This document shows, one piece after another, positions 25,233 to 32,878 of a stretch of 64,000 bases of DNA; the stretch's first letter is position 1; the number at the start of each line of letters is the position of its first letter. The notes under the pieces are model-generated. The model was not told where the DNA came from. It ran no database searches and saw only the letters and a program-made list of their open reading frames with translations. The DNA comes from Streptomyces sp. Je 1-332 (GTDB lineage Bacteria; Actinomycetota; Actinomycetes; Streptomycetales; Streptomycetaceae), in assembly GCF_040730185.1 (NCBI RefSeq), contig NZ_CP160402.1, forward strand, positions 3,038,001-3,102,000. The letters are read 5' to 3'. The position numbers and the translations under genes are program-made.

Positions 25233-25414
25233 GGCCACCTACCTCCGTGCATCGCACCTCGCTGCGCTGCGTGACTGTCGATCACTCCTAGTGAGAGAGT
25301 CGCAGCGGGTTTCCCGTCATGCAACATGCACGGCGAGATTCCCCCTAAGGGGTGATTGGCCTTCCACGCCGCTTCCGGTGAGATGGAAACTCCGCTACAG
25401 CAGGAGGAGTTGAC

Positions 25415-26263
25415 ATGGCCGGTTCCCCGACCGCTCGCCGTCGTCGATTGGCGATCGAGCTCAAGAAGCTCCGCGAGGAGAACGGCTTCACCTGCAACCA
25501 GGTGGGCAACGAGCTTGACTGGAGCAGCTCCAAGGTCAACCGCATGGAGACTGGGCAAGGGCGCGTCCAACCATCCGACGTGGCTGCGCTGTGCCGCTTC
25601 TACGAAACCTCGGACGAGCTGCGCGATCTACTCAAGTCCTTGGCCAAAGAGTCGAAAACGAAGGGCTGGTGGCACGCGCACGGCGATGCCGTCCCATCAT
25701 GGTTCTCCGTGTACGTCGGCCTAGAGCAAGCCGCCTCCAACTTGCGCAGCTACCAGGGCGAGTTCATCCCGGGCCTGGTCCAGACACCCGGCTACGCCTT
25801 CGAACAATGCCGCGCCTGGGTCGACCACACTGCTGAAGAGATCCAGCGCATGGTCGACGTGCGGATGCGTCGACAAGATCTACTGGCAGGGGATGGCGCG
25901 CCTGACCTGTGGGCTGTTGTGCACCAGAGCGCGCTGATGCACGTCGTTGGAAATCGACAGGTGATGTCCGCGCAGCTCGAACGTATGCTGGAAATGGCGA
26001 AGTTGAGGAACGTGACGGTCCAAGTCTTGCCGTTCGATGCAGGCGCGTACCCCACAACCGGGCCGTTCACGATCCTTGGCTTCCCCGAGCAAGAGGACCC
26101 GGACGTGGTGTACCGGGAAGGGCTGACAGATTCCGTCTACCTCGAGCACCCCGCAGATGTGGACCTCTACGCGAAGGCATTCGACCACCTCAGGGCGCTT
26201 GCCTTGAGTCCACAGCGATCGACCTTGCTGATCAAAAAAGTTCTGGAGGAGCACTCCCGATGA
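25415..26263 (+). CDS. XRE family regulator with DUF5753
   Basis: The 282-residue DNA-binding protein has an N-terminal helix-turn-helix (about 8-65; LAIELKKLREENGFTCNQVGNELDWSSSKVNRME, split by the usual turn) and a DUF5753 domain beginning at AASNLRSYQGEFIPGLVQTPGY. It belongs to the WhiJ-like group that controls development and antibiotic genes in Streptomyces. AGGAGGAG precedes the ATG. Its stop overlaps the start of the DUF397 gene as ATGA, the standard coupling of this pair. Confidence 0.9.
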   Translation: MAGSPTARRRRLAIELKKLREENGFTCNQVGNELDWSSSKVNRMETGQGRVQPSDVAALCRFYETSDELRDLLKSLAKESKTKGWWHAHGDAVPSWFSVYVGLEQAASNLRSYQGEFIPGLVQTPGYAFEQCRAWVDHTAEEIQRMVDVRMRRQDLLAGDGAPDLWAVVHQSALMHVVGNRQVMSAQLERMLEMAKLRNVTVQVLPFDAGAYPTTGPFTILGFPEQEDPDVVYREGLTDSVYLEHPADVDLYAKAFDHLRALALSPQRSTLLIKKVLEEHSR

Positions 26264-26457
26264 CGCTGGCCCTAAGTGTCCCGTGGCGCAGGAGCAGTTA
26301 CAGCAACGGCATGGGGGGAGAGTGCGTTGAGGTCGCCGCGCGCCCTGCCGTCATTGCCGTGAGGGATTCCAAAGCCCCATCTGGGCCCCACATAACGATG
26401 GGCGCTCGCCCCTGGGCAGCCTTCCTGGACGCGGTGCACTCAGGGAACCTGAGTTAA
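26260..26457 (+). CDS. DUF397 protein
   Basis: The 65-residue protein has the DUF397 pattern: WRRSSYSNGMGGECVEVA, VAVRDSK-like VIAVRDSKAPSGP, and WAAFLDAV. It is translated by coupling with the XRE gene. In WhiJ-type systems the small DUF397 protein binds and modulates the XRE regulator. Its last codons overlap the last codons of the convergent gene at 26454-27038 by 4 bases. Confidence 0.9.
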   Translation: MTLALSVPWRRSSYSNGMGGECVEVAARPAVIAVRDSKAPSGPHITMGARPWAAFLDAVHSGNLS

Positions 26458-27038
26458 CTGGCTGGCTGGTGCGGGTCGCGGATGATCGCCCCCGCTCGGT
26501 CGAGGAACGCCGAGTGCGCATGCGTCATTTCGCGGTTGGCTCGATCCCAGTGAGCCCACGCCTGACTCTGGCTTCCAGGCGATGAAGCACCCACTCCTTG
26601 CGCCATTCTGAGCGCCTGGGTCGCCTCAAGGGTGCTCACCGTCAGTTCATGCGCCAGGCGAATCACCTCTTCGGGCCCCCACAGGGCGAGTTGCCTGGAA
26701 CGCGACTGCATGGCCAGGGCTCTCTCAGCAAGCTCGTCTCGTGCTTCATCTGAAAGCCTCCCGCCCGCACGTATCCCGGGGGCCGCTCTTGCCAACGTGT
26801 CTTCGACTGCCGCTTGGGCGTCAAGCAGCTGCCCGTACGCCTGCTGTCGCTGGCTGCGCACCCACTGAAAGTGTTCGGCCGCAACCTGACCCTCAACCTG
26901 AAGGCGCGCTGCCTCTACTGCCTTGAATCCACCGATCTTTGCCCCACGCACAGCCCAGACTCCCCCAGCGAAGGCACCTGCAACAGCCCCCACAAGCCCA
27001 ATACCGCCGGCCAGTACAGCAGCTATTCCCTGATCCAT
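26454..27038 (-). CDS. Membrane-anchored protein of unknown function
   Basis: The 194-residue protein begins with a Gly/Ala-rich membrane segment (IAAVLAGGIGLVGAVAGAFAGGVWAV) followed by a cytoplasmic, mostly helical region rich in Gln, Glu and Ala (QWVRSQRQQAYGQLLDAQAAVEDTLARA, interrupted by turns). I do not recognise the family. It is divergent from the SRA-domain gene with about 100 bases between and convergent with the DUF397 gene. Position in the island makes a role with the neighbouring SRA protein possible but unproven. Confidence 0.6.
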   Translation of the reverse strand: MDQGIAAVLAGGIGLVGAVAGAFAGGVWAVRGAKIGGFKAVEAARLQVEGQVAAEHFQWVRSQRQQAYGQLLDAQAAVEDTLARAAPGIRAGGRLSDEARDELAERALAMQSRSRQLALWGPEEVIRLAHELTVSTLEATQALRMAQGVGASSPGSQSQAWAHWDRANREMTHAHSAFLDRAGAIIRDPHQPAS

Positions 27039-27140
27039 GCCCTCATCGACCTCTCGCCGCCAGACGTACCAAAGTGGAACACTGGGCCGCGATTTGACCT
27101 ACATGTGTCCCCTTGGGACTCGCAGACTAGCCTCTACGCC

Positions 27141-28199
27141 ATGACGACATCCGAGCCCGCCATCAAGCCCGGAGATGTCCGCACTCGAGCGGAAATCCGT
27201 CCAGTGTTAGGGGGAAGCCCGCAAGGCGGCATATGTCCGTCGGAGTCAAAGAAGACCGTCGTTCTCTTCTCAGACATCAACGCTGGTGAGCAGTACGGGT
27301 ACCGCGACGGTTGGCTCGCCGAGGAAGACGACCTAGGCCCCATCTTCACGTACACGGGAGCGGGCACTCACGGGGATCAGACTTTTGGCGGCTTGTACGG
27401 CAAGGGCAACTCCGCTGTTCTCCAGCACAACGAGCACGGACGCACCCTTCACCTGTTCATAGCCGAGGGGAAGTCTCAAGGATCTGCTGCTCGCACGCAC
27501 CGCTACGTCGGCCCCTTCAAAGTCGATGAGCGCGAGCCCTACTACTTGCGGCAGGCTCTCGGTGACGGTGAGGCAGCCCGAAGCGTCATCGTCTTTCGCT
27601 TGCGCCCCACTGACGAGGTGTATCGGTCCGACGCACATGTGCTTCCCCGAGCAAGACAGACAAAGCCCATCTTCGTACGGGCCAGGGAAGCAACGCGCCT
27701 AGCAAGGGCGCAGCGGAGGCAACGGAGACAGCAACGCAGCCTTACACCCGAGGCCATGGTGGCGCAGCGCGGTGAGGAATTGCGCGAGAGCTACGAGGAC
27801 AGACTGAGCGAAGCTGGCCACTCAGTCGGCCACCTGCAAGTAGAAATCAAGGACAAAACCGCCACTCTTCTCTCTGACCTCTACGACGAGAGCGACAACA
27901 CCCTCTACGAGACAGCCGGTAGCACCTCTCGTGAAGCCATCCGGACTGCTCTGGCTCAACTCTTGGACATCAGTCGATATCTACGTTCGATGGAGCACAG
28001 CCAGCCACTCCGGCTCATGGTGCTGTCTCCTGAGTTGCCCGACACAGACATACGCGAGCTCCTCGAGGAGCATGACGTCGGCGTTATCTACCGGAACGAG
28101 ACGGGAGGTTTCTCAGAGTTTCGGGGTGCGCCACGTCCTCCTGCAACCACTGGCAGAGTGACTGTCCCTTGTCTCGAATGCCCAACCTTCAGTCGCTAG
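27141..28199 (+). CDS. ScoMcrA-type SRA domain protein with PD-(D/E)XK-like C-terminus (candidate type IV restriction factor)
   Basis: Residues 10-155 match the SRA domain of ScoMcrA-like modified-DNA readers: GDVRTRAEIRPVLGGSPQGGI, VLFSDINAGEQYGYRDGW, FTYTGAGTHGDQTFGG, ARSVIVFRLRP. After a basic linker (about 180-210), residues 215-330 resemble the PD-(D/E)XK nuclease of that group, with D246 in SDLYD and then LYETAGSTSREAIRTALAQLLDISRYL. In relatives I recall, the equivalent of E257-T-A259 is EAK, so the usual catalytic Lys is Ala here. No ribosome site precedes ATG 27141. A TTA codon is at 27207-27209. A role in recognising modified foreign DNA is inferred. Confidence 0.7.
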   Translation: MTTSEPAIKPGDVRTRAEIRPVLGGSPQGGICPSESKKTVVLFSDINAGEQYGYRDGWLAEEDDLGPIFTYTGAGTHGDQTFGGLYGKGNSAVLQHNEHGRTLHLFIAEGKSQGSAARTHRYVGPFKVDEREPYYLRQALGDGEAARSVIVFRLRPTDEVYRSDAHVLPRARQTKPIFVRAREATRLARAQRRQRRQQRSLTPEAMVAQRGEELRESYEDRLSEAGHSVGHLQVEIKDKTATLLSDLYDESDNTLYETAGSTSREAIRTALAQLLDISRYLRSMEHSQPLRLMVLSPELPDTDIRELLEEHDVGVIYRNETGGFSEFRGAPRPPATTGRVTVPCLECPTFSR

Positions 28200-28365
28200 T
28201 GATCGCTGGAGCCCATCCCTGCCTGTGGCGGCCGGGCCCGTGAAGCACACGCGCGGCAGCGCGTACCACTCACCATCGACGACCCTTTGCCCGAGCTTCC
28301 GATGCCGAACGTCTCGCTCAATTCGGCGCCTACGACTCCCAGATCCGGCGTGATCGATGAAACGG

Positions 28366-28396
28366 AAAGAGGACCCGCTCCCGGCGGGCCCTCTTT
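28366..28396. terminator. Bidirectional terminator
   Basis: A 13-bp stem (aaagaggacccgc with gcgggccctcttt, one G-T pair) and 5-base loop lies between the SRA gene and the convergent small secreted protein. T-rich ends on both strands support intrinsic termination. Confidence 0.85.
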
Positions 28397-28422
28397 CTGG
28401 GTTCTGCTGGTGTTGCTGAGGA

Positions 28423-28695
28423 CTAGTCCTCGTGGTGGCCCGCGACGTGGCCCGTGGCCTTGGTGATGCCTGCCATGCCGCCGACGTTCTCGTAGGTGAA
28501 GCCGGCCATCGAGCCGTTGTTGTCGCTGCTTTCGCCGTGGCCCGCGGCCTTGGTGATACCGGCGGGGCCGCCGACGTTCTCGTAGGCGAAGCCGGCACGC
28601 CAGCCCTGGTCGTCGTCGGCGAGGGCGGTGCCGCTGGCGCCCAGTACGGCGCCGGCGGTGAGGGCGGTGACGGCCAAGGCGGTACGAATACGCAT
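28423..28695 (-). CDS. Small secreted protein with an internal ENVGG repeat
   Basis: The 90-residue precursor has a signal peptide ending near SGTALADDDQ, leaving about 63 residues. The mature part is almost wholly two copies of AGFxYENVGGxAGITKAxGH (about residues 34-53 and 64-83), separated by a Ser/Asn/Gly spacer and followed by VAGHHED. The start has GAAAGGGA upstream. There are no Cys residues. I do not recognise the family; a small extracellular or wall-bound peptide is the most that can be said. Confidence 0.75.
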   Translation of the reverse strand: MRIRTALAVTALTAGAVLGASGTALADDDQGWRAGFAYENVGGPAGITKAAGHGESSDNNGSMAGFTYENVGGMAGITKATGHVAGHHED

Positions 28696-28892
28696 GGGGT
28701 CCCTTTCAGGTACGGGGTCATGGGGTGGGGGATGCGTGCGGGGTTTTCCCTATTTCCTGACCGCACAGACCTGACCCTCCGCAATTCACCCGGACAGGCG
28801 CCCGACCAGGCGCACCCTCACCCGGACAGGCCCGCGACCGGGCGCACCCTCATCCGGACACTCGCCCGCGCGGACCCTGCGGAACGTGCCCG

Positions 28893-30155
28893 TTACCCGA
28901 CCCGCTCTTCCCAGTCGATCCTGTGGTCGAACTGCCAGGTGCCCCATACCGCTCCCCCGGCCCCGCCCACCTTCGTTGCCACCGGCAGCAGTGCGTCCCG
29001 CAGAGCTCGGCTTACTGGGCCCGCTGGTTTTGGGGTGGCCGTGCGGGCTGCTGCTGACGTGGCCGTCGGTGTTGCCGTCGTGTGTTTCAGGATGCGGTCC
29101 ACCCTGGGGCGGCGCAGGGACTCGTACGCCTTGAATGCCTTGCCCGGGGGCAAGTCCCGTAGGCAGCGGGCCAGTTCCACCGCGCTCTCCGACGCCAGCG
29201 ACGCTCCCTGGCCCGATGTCGGCGGCGTCGCGTGCGCCGCGTCGCCGATCAGCGTCATGCGGCCTCGGCTCCACGTCTGGATCGGAGGCATCGTTTCTGT
29301 GGGGCCTGTGATCAGCAGGTCCTCCGCGGGCGTGTCCCGCACCAGGTCCGGCGCCGGAGTGCGGTCGCTCGCGAACGCCTCTCCCAGGCGCTTCAGCCAC
29401 TCCCCCGCGCCCACCGCCTGCGCCTCCGCCGACGTCATCGGCTCGCGGTGCGGCAGGTTCGCGAACCAGGCCGCCGAACCGTCGTCGAAGATCTGGTAGG
29501 CGAAGTACGCCCGCTTGCCGTAGCACATGTACAACACCCCCGAAGTTGACGGGAGTTCCGTGCTCGGTACGCGTGCCGTGAACGTCAGCGTTCCGGCGTA
29601 GTGCGGCTTCGGTGTCGTCGGGTCGATCAGTTTGCGCACCGTCGAGCGCAAGCCGTCCGCGCCGATCAGGATGTCCGCCCTCGCCAGTGAGCCGTCCGAA
29701 AGACGGGCCGTCACCCCGGCACCTGTGTCGGTCGCGTCCAGCAGGCGCTTGCCCCGGTGAACGGGGATCTCGCGGTTTGCCGTCTCCCTCGCGATCGCCT
29801 CGTACAGCTCCGTTCGCCAGACGAAGCGCGTGGCGGGGAGTTCCTCGGGCGGGGACAGCTGAGCCAGGTGTCTGCCCGTCCAGCTGCGCAGGCCGAGCGC
29901 GGTCACCGGCGTGCCGATCGCGCGCACCGTCTGCGCCGCGTCGATCGCCTCCAGCGCCTGCTGGCCGTTCGGCGCGATCGTCATCCCGCCGCCCCTGCCG
30001 GAGCCCCGGCCCCTGGGCACGGCGTCGTCGTACGCCTCGTACACACTTGCCTCGATGCCCGCCTTGTGCAGTGCCATCGCCGCCACCAGGCCTGCGATAC
30101 CACCCCCGATGACCAGGGCGGTTCGGGTACTGGAAGCAGGGGTTCGCGCGGTCAT
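28893..30155 (-). CDS. FAD-dependent aromatic-type monooxygenase
   Basis: The 420-residue flavoprotein has the GxGxxG Rossmann motif (ALVIGGGIAGLVAAMALHKAG), the DG motif (ADILIGADGLRSTVRKL) and the GD motif (MTLIGDAAHATPPTSGQGAS), the three signatures of PheA/UbiH-type hydroxylases. It would hydroxylate an aromatic or polyketide substrate with NAD(P)H and oxygen. ATG 30155 begins the conserved fold; a longer frame upstream is Arg/Cys-rich noise. It stands alone in its orientation, so no pathway is indicated. Confidence 0.88.
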   Translation of the reverse strand: MTARTPASSTRTALVIGGGIAGLVAAMALHKAGIEASVYEAYDDAVPRGRGSGRGGGMTIAPNGQQALEAIDAAQTVRAIGTPVTALGLRSWTGRHLAQLSPPEELPATRFVWRTELYEAIARETANREIPVHRGKRLLDATDTGAGVTARLSDGSLARADILIGADGLRSTVRKLIDPTTPKPHYAGTLTFTARVPSTELPSTSGVLYMCYGKRAYFAYQIFDDGSAAWFANLPHREPMTSAEAQAVGAGEWLKRLGEAFASDRTPAPDLVRDTPAEDLLITGPTETMPPIQTWSRGRMTLIGDAAHATPPTSGQGASLASESAVELARCLRDLPPGKAFKAYESLRRPRVDRILKHTTATPTATSAAARTATPKPAGPVSRALRDALLPVATKVGGAGGAVWGTWQFDHRIDWEERVG

Positions 30156-30356
30156 CTCTACTATCGGTCCCTCGTCGGTGCGCCTTCGATCGCGCCGCTC
30201 GGCCGCAGCGCGCACCCTCACCAACCTACGCGGGGCAGGCCCCCTCGCCGCAAGGCTTTCCTGGCGCGTTAGCCTCGGGCCTCGGATGCATTGAGGACGT
30301 ATCGGCTCGAAGCGTGGCCGGGAGCGTCGGCCGAAAGCCGGGAAAGCGAGGCAGGC

Positions 30357-30692
30357 ATGGCAGGCATGGCGAAGGTACCCGCAGCTGCAGTGGCCGCCGG
30401 TGGGCTCGTCGGGGGGTACGCCGTCGCCCGCTGGACCAAGAAGCGGCCCCTCGGTGGTGTCGTCCTCGCCGCCGCCGGAGCCGCTGCCGCGCAGCAGTGG
30501 CGGCAGAGCGCGGGCGCGAAGACCGCTGCCGCGCTCAGCGTCACGTACGTCGCCGCCTTCGCCGGATCCCATCCGCTCGCCAAGAAGGTCGGAGCCTGGC
30601 CCGCCGTCTTCGGGGTCGCGGGGGGCGTGGGGCTTGCCTCATGGGTACTTGCCGACCGGAGGGATCATCGGGCGTCGGCCGGTGCCGTTTGA
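30357..30692 (+). CDS. Small membrane protein of unknown function
   Basis: The 111-residue protein has three or four hydrophobic segments (VPAAAVAAGGLVGGYAVARW, LGGVVLAAAGAAAAQQW, AAALSVTYVAAFAGSH, WPAVFGVAGGVGLASWVLA) joined by short basic loops. A second in-frame ATG follows at 30366. The composition is real-gene-like with strong GC third positions, and close relatives are common in Streptomyces as hypothetical proteins. No function can be assigned. Confidence 0.65.
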   Translation: MAGMAKVPAAAVAAGGLVGGYAVARWTKKRPLGGVVLAAAGAAAAQQWRQSAGAKTAAALSVTYVAAFAGSHPLAKKVGAWPAVFGVAGGVGLASWVLADRRDHRASAGAV

Positions 30693-30770
30693 CGCCGGGG
30701 CGTCGGACTCCGGGGCGTCGGACTCCGTTGCGGCTGTGCTGTACGACCCCGGCGCTTCCGGACGCCAACG

Positions 30771-31385
30771 CTAACGACTGAGTTCCTCGCTGTCCCTGAA
30801 CAAGCGCGCGAAGCCTGCCACCGCGAGCACCCCCGCCCCCATCACCAGCACGAAGAACCCCCACGCCAGCGGCCACACCGCCGCGTCCGGTGCCGGGTGG
30901 CTGTCGAAGGAGACGTACATCAGCGTCGCCGGCGGTCCCGCCACCAGGAGCAGTGCCCAGCCGAGGCGGTCGCGGTAGCCGAAGTAGGCCGCCAGGGACA
31001 GCATCGCGACCGTCAGGGCGGCGATGCCGAGCGCCGTCACCGGTGACGTCTCGTTGATCGCGCCCGGCGTTTCGGGGCGGTTGCGCAGGTCCCAGGGCAG
31101 ACAGAGGAGGTACGCCCCCACCGCGAGGCCCGCGCCCAGCGCGCGCGTCGTCCAGCGACGCAGGGGCGGGTCTCCGGGCAGGGGCGTCAGCAGGTTCTGC
31201 TGCCACATCCGCGGGCTCATGCGCTGCCAGATTCGCGGGCTCATGCGCTGCCAGATTCGCGGGCTCATGCGCTGCCAGATTCGCGGGCTCATGCGCTGCC
31301 AGATTCGCGGACCCATGTGCTGCCACATCCGCGGACTCATCCGCTGCCATATCCGCGGGCTCAGGTGCATCGACTTCGCCGTCAT
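30771..31385 (-). CDS. Four-helix membrane protein with an octapeptide-repeat N-terminus
   Basis: The 204-residue product has a repeated N-terminus followed by four predicted membrane helices (about 80-98, 112-133, 139-157, 168-195; for example LGIAALTVAMLSLAAYFGY). Residues 8-63 are seven copies of an octapeptide close to MSPRIWQR, encoded by a 24-bp tandem repeat. The repeats are rich in Arg and Trp and would be cytoplasmic. Several repeat units carry ATG codons, so the real start could be anywhere within them. The membrane domain is unrecognised. Confidence 0.65.
   Translation of the reverse strand: MTAKSMHLSPRIWQRMSPRMWQHMGPRIWQRMSPRIWQRMSPRIWQRMSPRIWQRMSPRMWQQNLLTPLPGDPPLRRWTTRALGAGLAVGAYLLCLPWDLRNRPETPGAINETSPVTALGIAALTVAMLSLAAYFGYRDRLGWALLLVAGPPATLMYVSFDSHPAPDAAVWPLAWGFFVLVMGAGVLAVAGFARLFRDSEELSR
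31199..31366 (-). repeat. 24-bp tandem repeat inside a coding region
   Basis: Seven units of 24 bases, the central four nearly identical (plus-strand unit gcgggctcatgcgctgccag plus four bases). Being a multiple of three, it keeps the frame and yields the octapeptides of the gene at 30771-31385. Other frames give equally repetitive peptides, but only this one joins a plausible membrane domain. Confidence 0.9.
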
Positions 31386-31473
31386 GCGTACGACCTTGCC
31401 GACTTCCCCAGGGGGCGCGACAGAGTACGCGTACTCAGAACCGAGCCTCCTGCTGAGATGAACGCGCCCCCGT

Positions 31474-32739
31474 CTACCAACGCACCCGCACCTCCCGCAG
31501 GCTCCGCATGAGGGAGGTGCGCCACTGCGGTGTGCCGGTGCCCGCGCCGTCGAAGGCGAGGCCCGGGAAGCGGTCCAGCAGGATGCGCAGGGCCAGGGTC
31601 GCCTCCAGGCGGGCCAGCGGGGCGCCCAGGCAGTGGTGCAGGCCGTGCCCGAAAGCGAGGTGGGCGCGGGTCTCGGCCGGATCGCGGTGGATGTCGAAGC
31701 GGTCGGGGTCGGGGAAGCGCGCGGGGTCGCGGTTCGCGGCGGCGATGGAGAGCACGACCCGCGCTCCCGCCGGTATGTCGGCGCCGCCGAGGGTGAGGGG
31801 TTCGGCGGCGTAACGGTACGTGCCCGCCGGCGCGGGCGACTCGAAGCGGAGTGTCTCCTCCACGGCGCCCTTCAGCAGCTCGGGGTCGGCGCGGAGTGCG
31901 GCGAGTTGCTCGGGGTGGCCGAGGAGCAGGTGTACGGCGTTGGCGATGAGGTTGACCGTGGTCTCATGTCCCGCGACGAGCAGCAGGAAGGCCATGCCGA
32001 GCAGTTCCTCCGGGGTGAGACGGTCCACCCCGCTCCCCTCGCCGGCCTCGCCCTCGGCGCGCGCGCCGCCCCCGGCGCCCGCACCACCCCCGTCATGGGC
32101 GCGGACCAAGGCGTGCAGCAGATCGCTCTCCGCCGCGTCCCGCAGCTGCCGCTTCTCCTCCGCGAGCCCCGCGAGGTACGCGCCCATCTCCTGCGAGGCG
32201 CGCGCGGATTCCTCTGGTCGGTCGAGGGCGACGACCTTCGTGGACCACGCCCGGAAGGCGGGCCGGTCCAGGTCCGGCACACCTAGCAGCTCGCAGATGA
32301 TGGTGAGCGGCAGCGGATAGGCGTAGGCGGCCACGAGGTCGGTATGGCCGTCGGCGGCCACGGCGTCCAGGAGCGCGCCGGACGCCTCCTCGATGCGGGG
32401 CCGCAGGGCCTGGACGCGGCGGGCGGTGAACTCGCGGGCCACCAGGGTCCGCAGGCGGGTGTGGTCGGGCGGATCGACCTGGAGCATGTTGCGGCCCACG
32501 GCGTACAGGCCGTCGTCCTCGAAGTCGGCGGAGTGCCGCACGTCGTTGAGCAGCCTGGGGTCGGCGAACGCGGCGCGCACCTCCTCGTGTCCGACCACCA
32601 GCCACGACTCGTCCCCGGTGGGGAAACGTACGTAATGGACGGGCCCGCGCGAGCGCAGTGCCCGGAAGGCGGCGTACGGGTCGGCGGTGAAGTCGTCGGT
32701 GAGGTCGTCGAGTCGGACGGTGGGGTGTTGCGTGCGCAT
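31474..32739 (-). CDS. Cytochrome P450
   Basis: The 421-residue enzyme has the I-helix oxygen-activation motif AGHETT (256-261), the ExxR motif E295-T-L-R298 and the heme loop FGHGLHHCLG with ligand Cys370. It is a soluble bacterial class I P450 close to the CYP107/105 type and needs a ferredoxin partner, which is not encoded nearby. Residues 216-238 are a Gly/Ala/Glu-rich insertion between helices, absent from most relatives. Divergent from the AraC-type regulator, which may control it. Substrate unknown. Confidence 0.92.
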   Translation of the reverse strand: MRTQHPTVRLDDLTDDFTADPYAAFRALRSRGPVHYVRFPTGDESWLVVGHEEVRAAFADPRLLNDVRHSADFEDDGLYAVGRNMLQVDPPDHTRLRTLVAREFTARRVQALRPRIEEASGALLDAVAADGHTDLVAAYAYPLPLTIICELLGVPDLDRPAFRAWSTKVVALDRPEESARASQEMGAYLAGLAEEKRQLRDAAESDLLHALVRAHDGGGAGAGGGARAEGEAGEGSGVDRLTPEELLGMAFLLLVAGHETTVNLIANAVHLLLGHPEQLAALRADPELLKGAVEETLRFESPAPAGTYRYAAEPLTLGGADIPAGARVVLSIAAANRDPARFPDPDRFDIHRDPAETRAHLAFGHGLHHCLGAPLARLEATLALRILLDRFPGLAFDGAGTGTPQWRTSLMRSLREVRVRW

Positions 32740-32878
32740 GCGCGACTCCCTGACAGAAGCGGGCGGAAGTGGGGAGAGCTCCCTGTTTCAATTCCGGAGG
32801 CGACCGTAGCATGAAGTGGGGACCACTCCCGACTTTGCTGCGCGCCGGTTACACCGACCCGGGTGGAAGGATGCGGCC

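Noticed and set aside
31199..31366. Possible CRISPR-like array
   Set aside because: The 24-bp units are contiguous with no spacers, keep the reading frame and there are no cas genes; it is a coding minisatellite.
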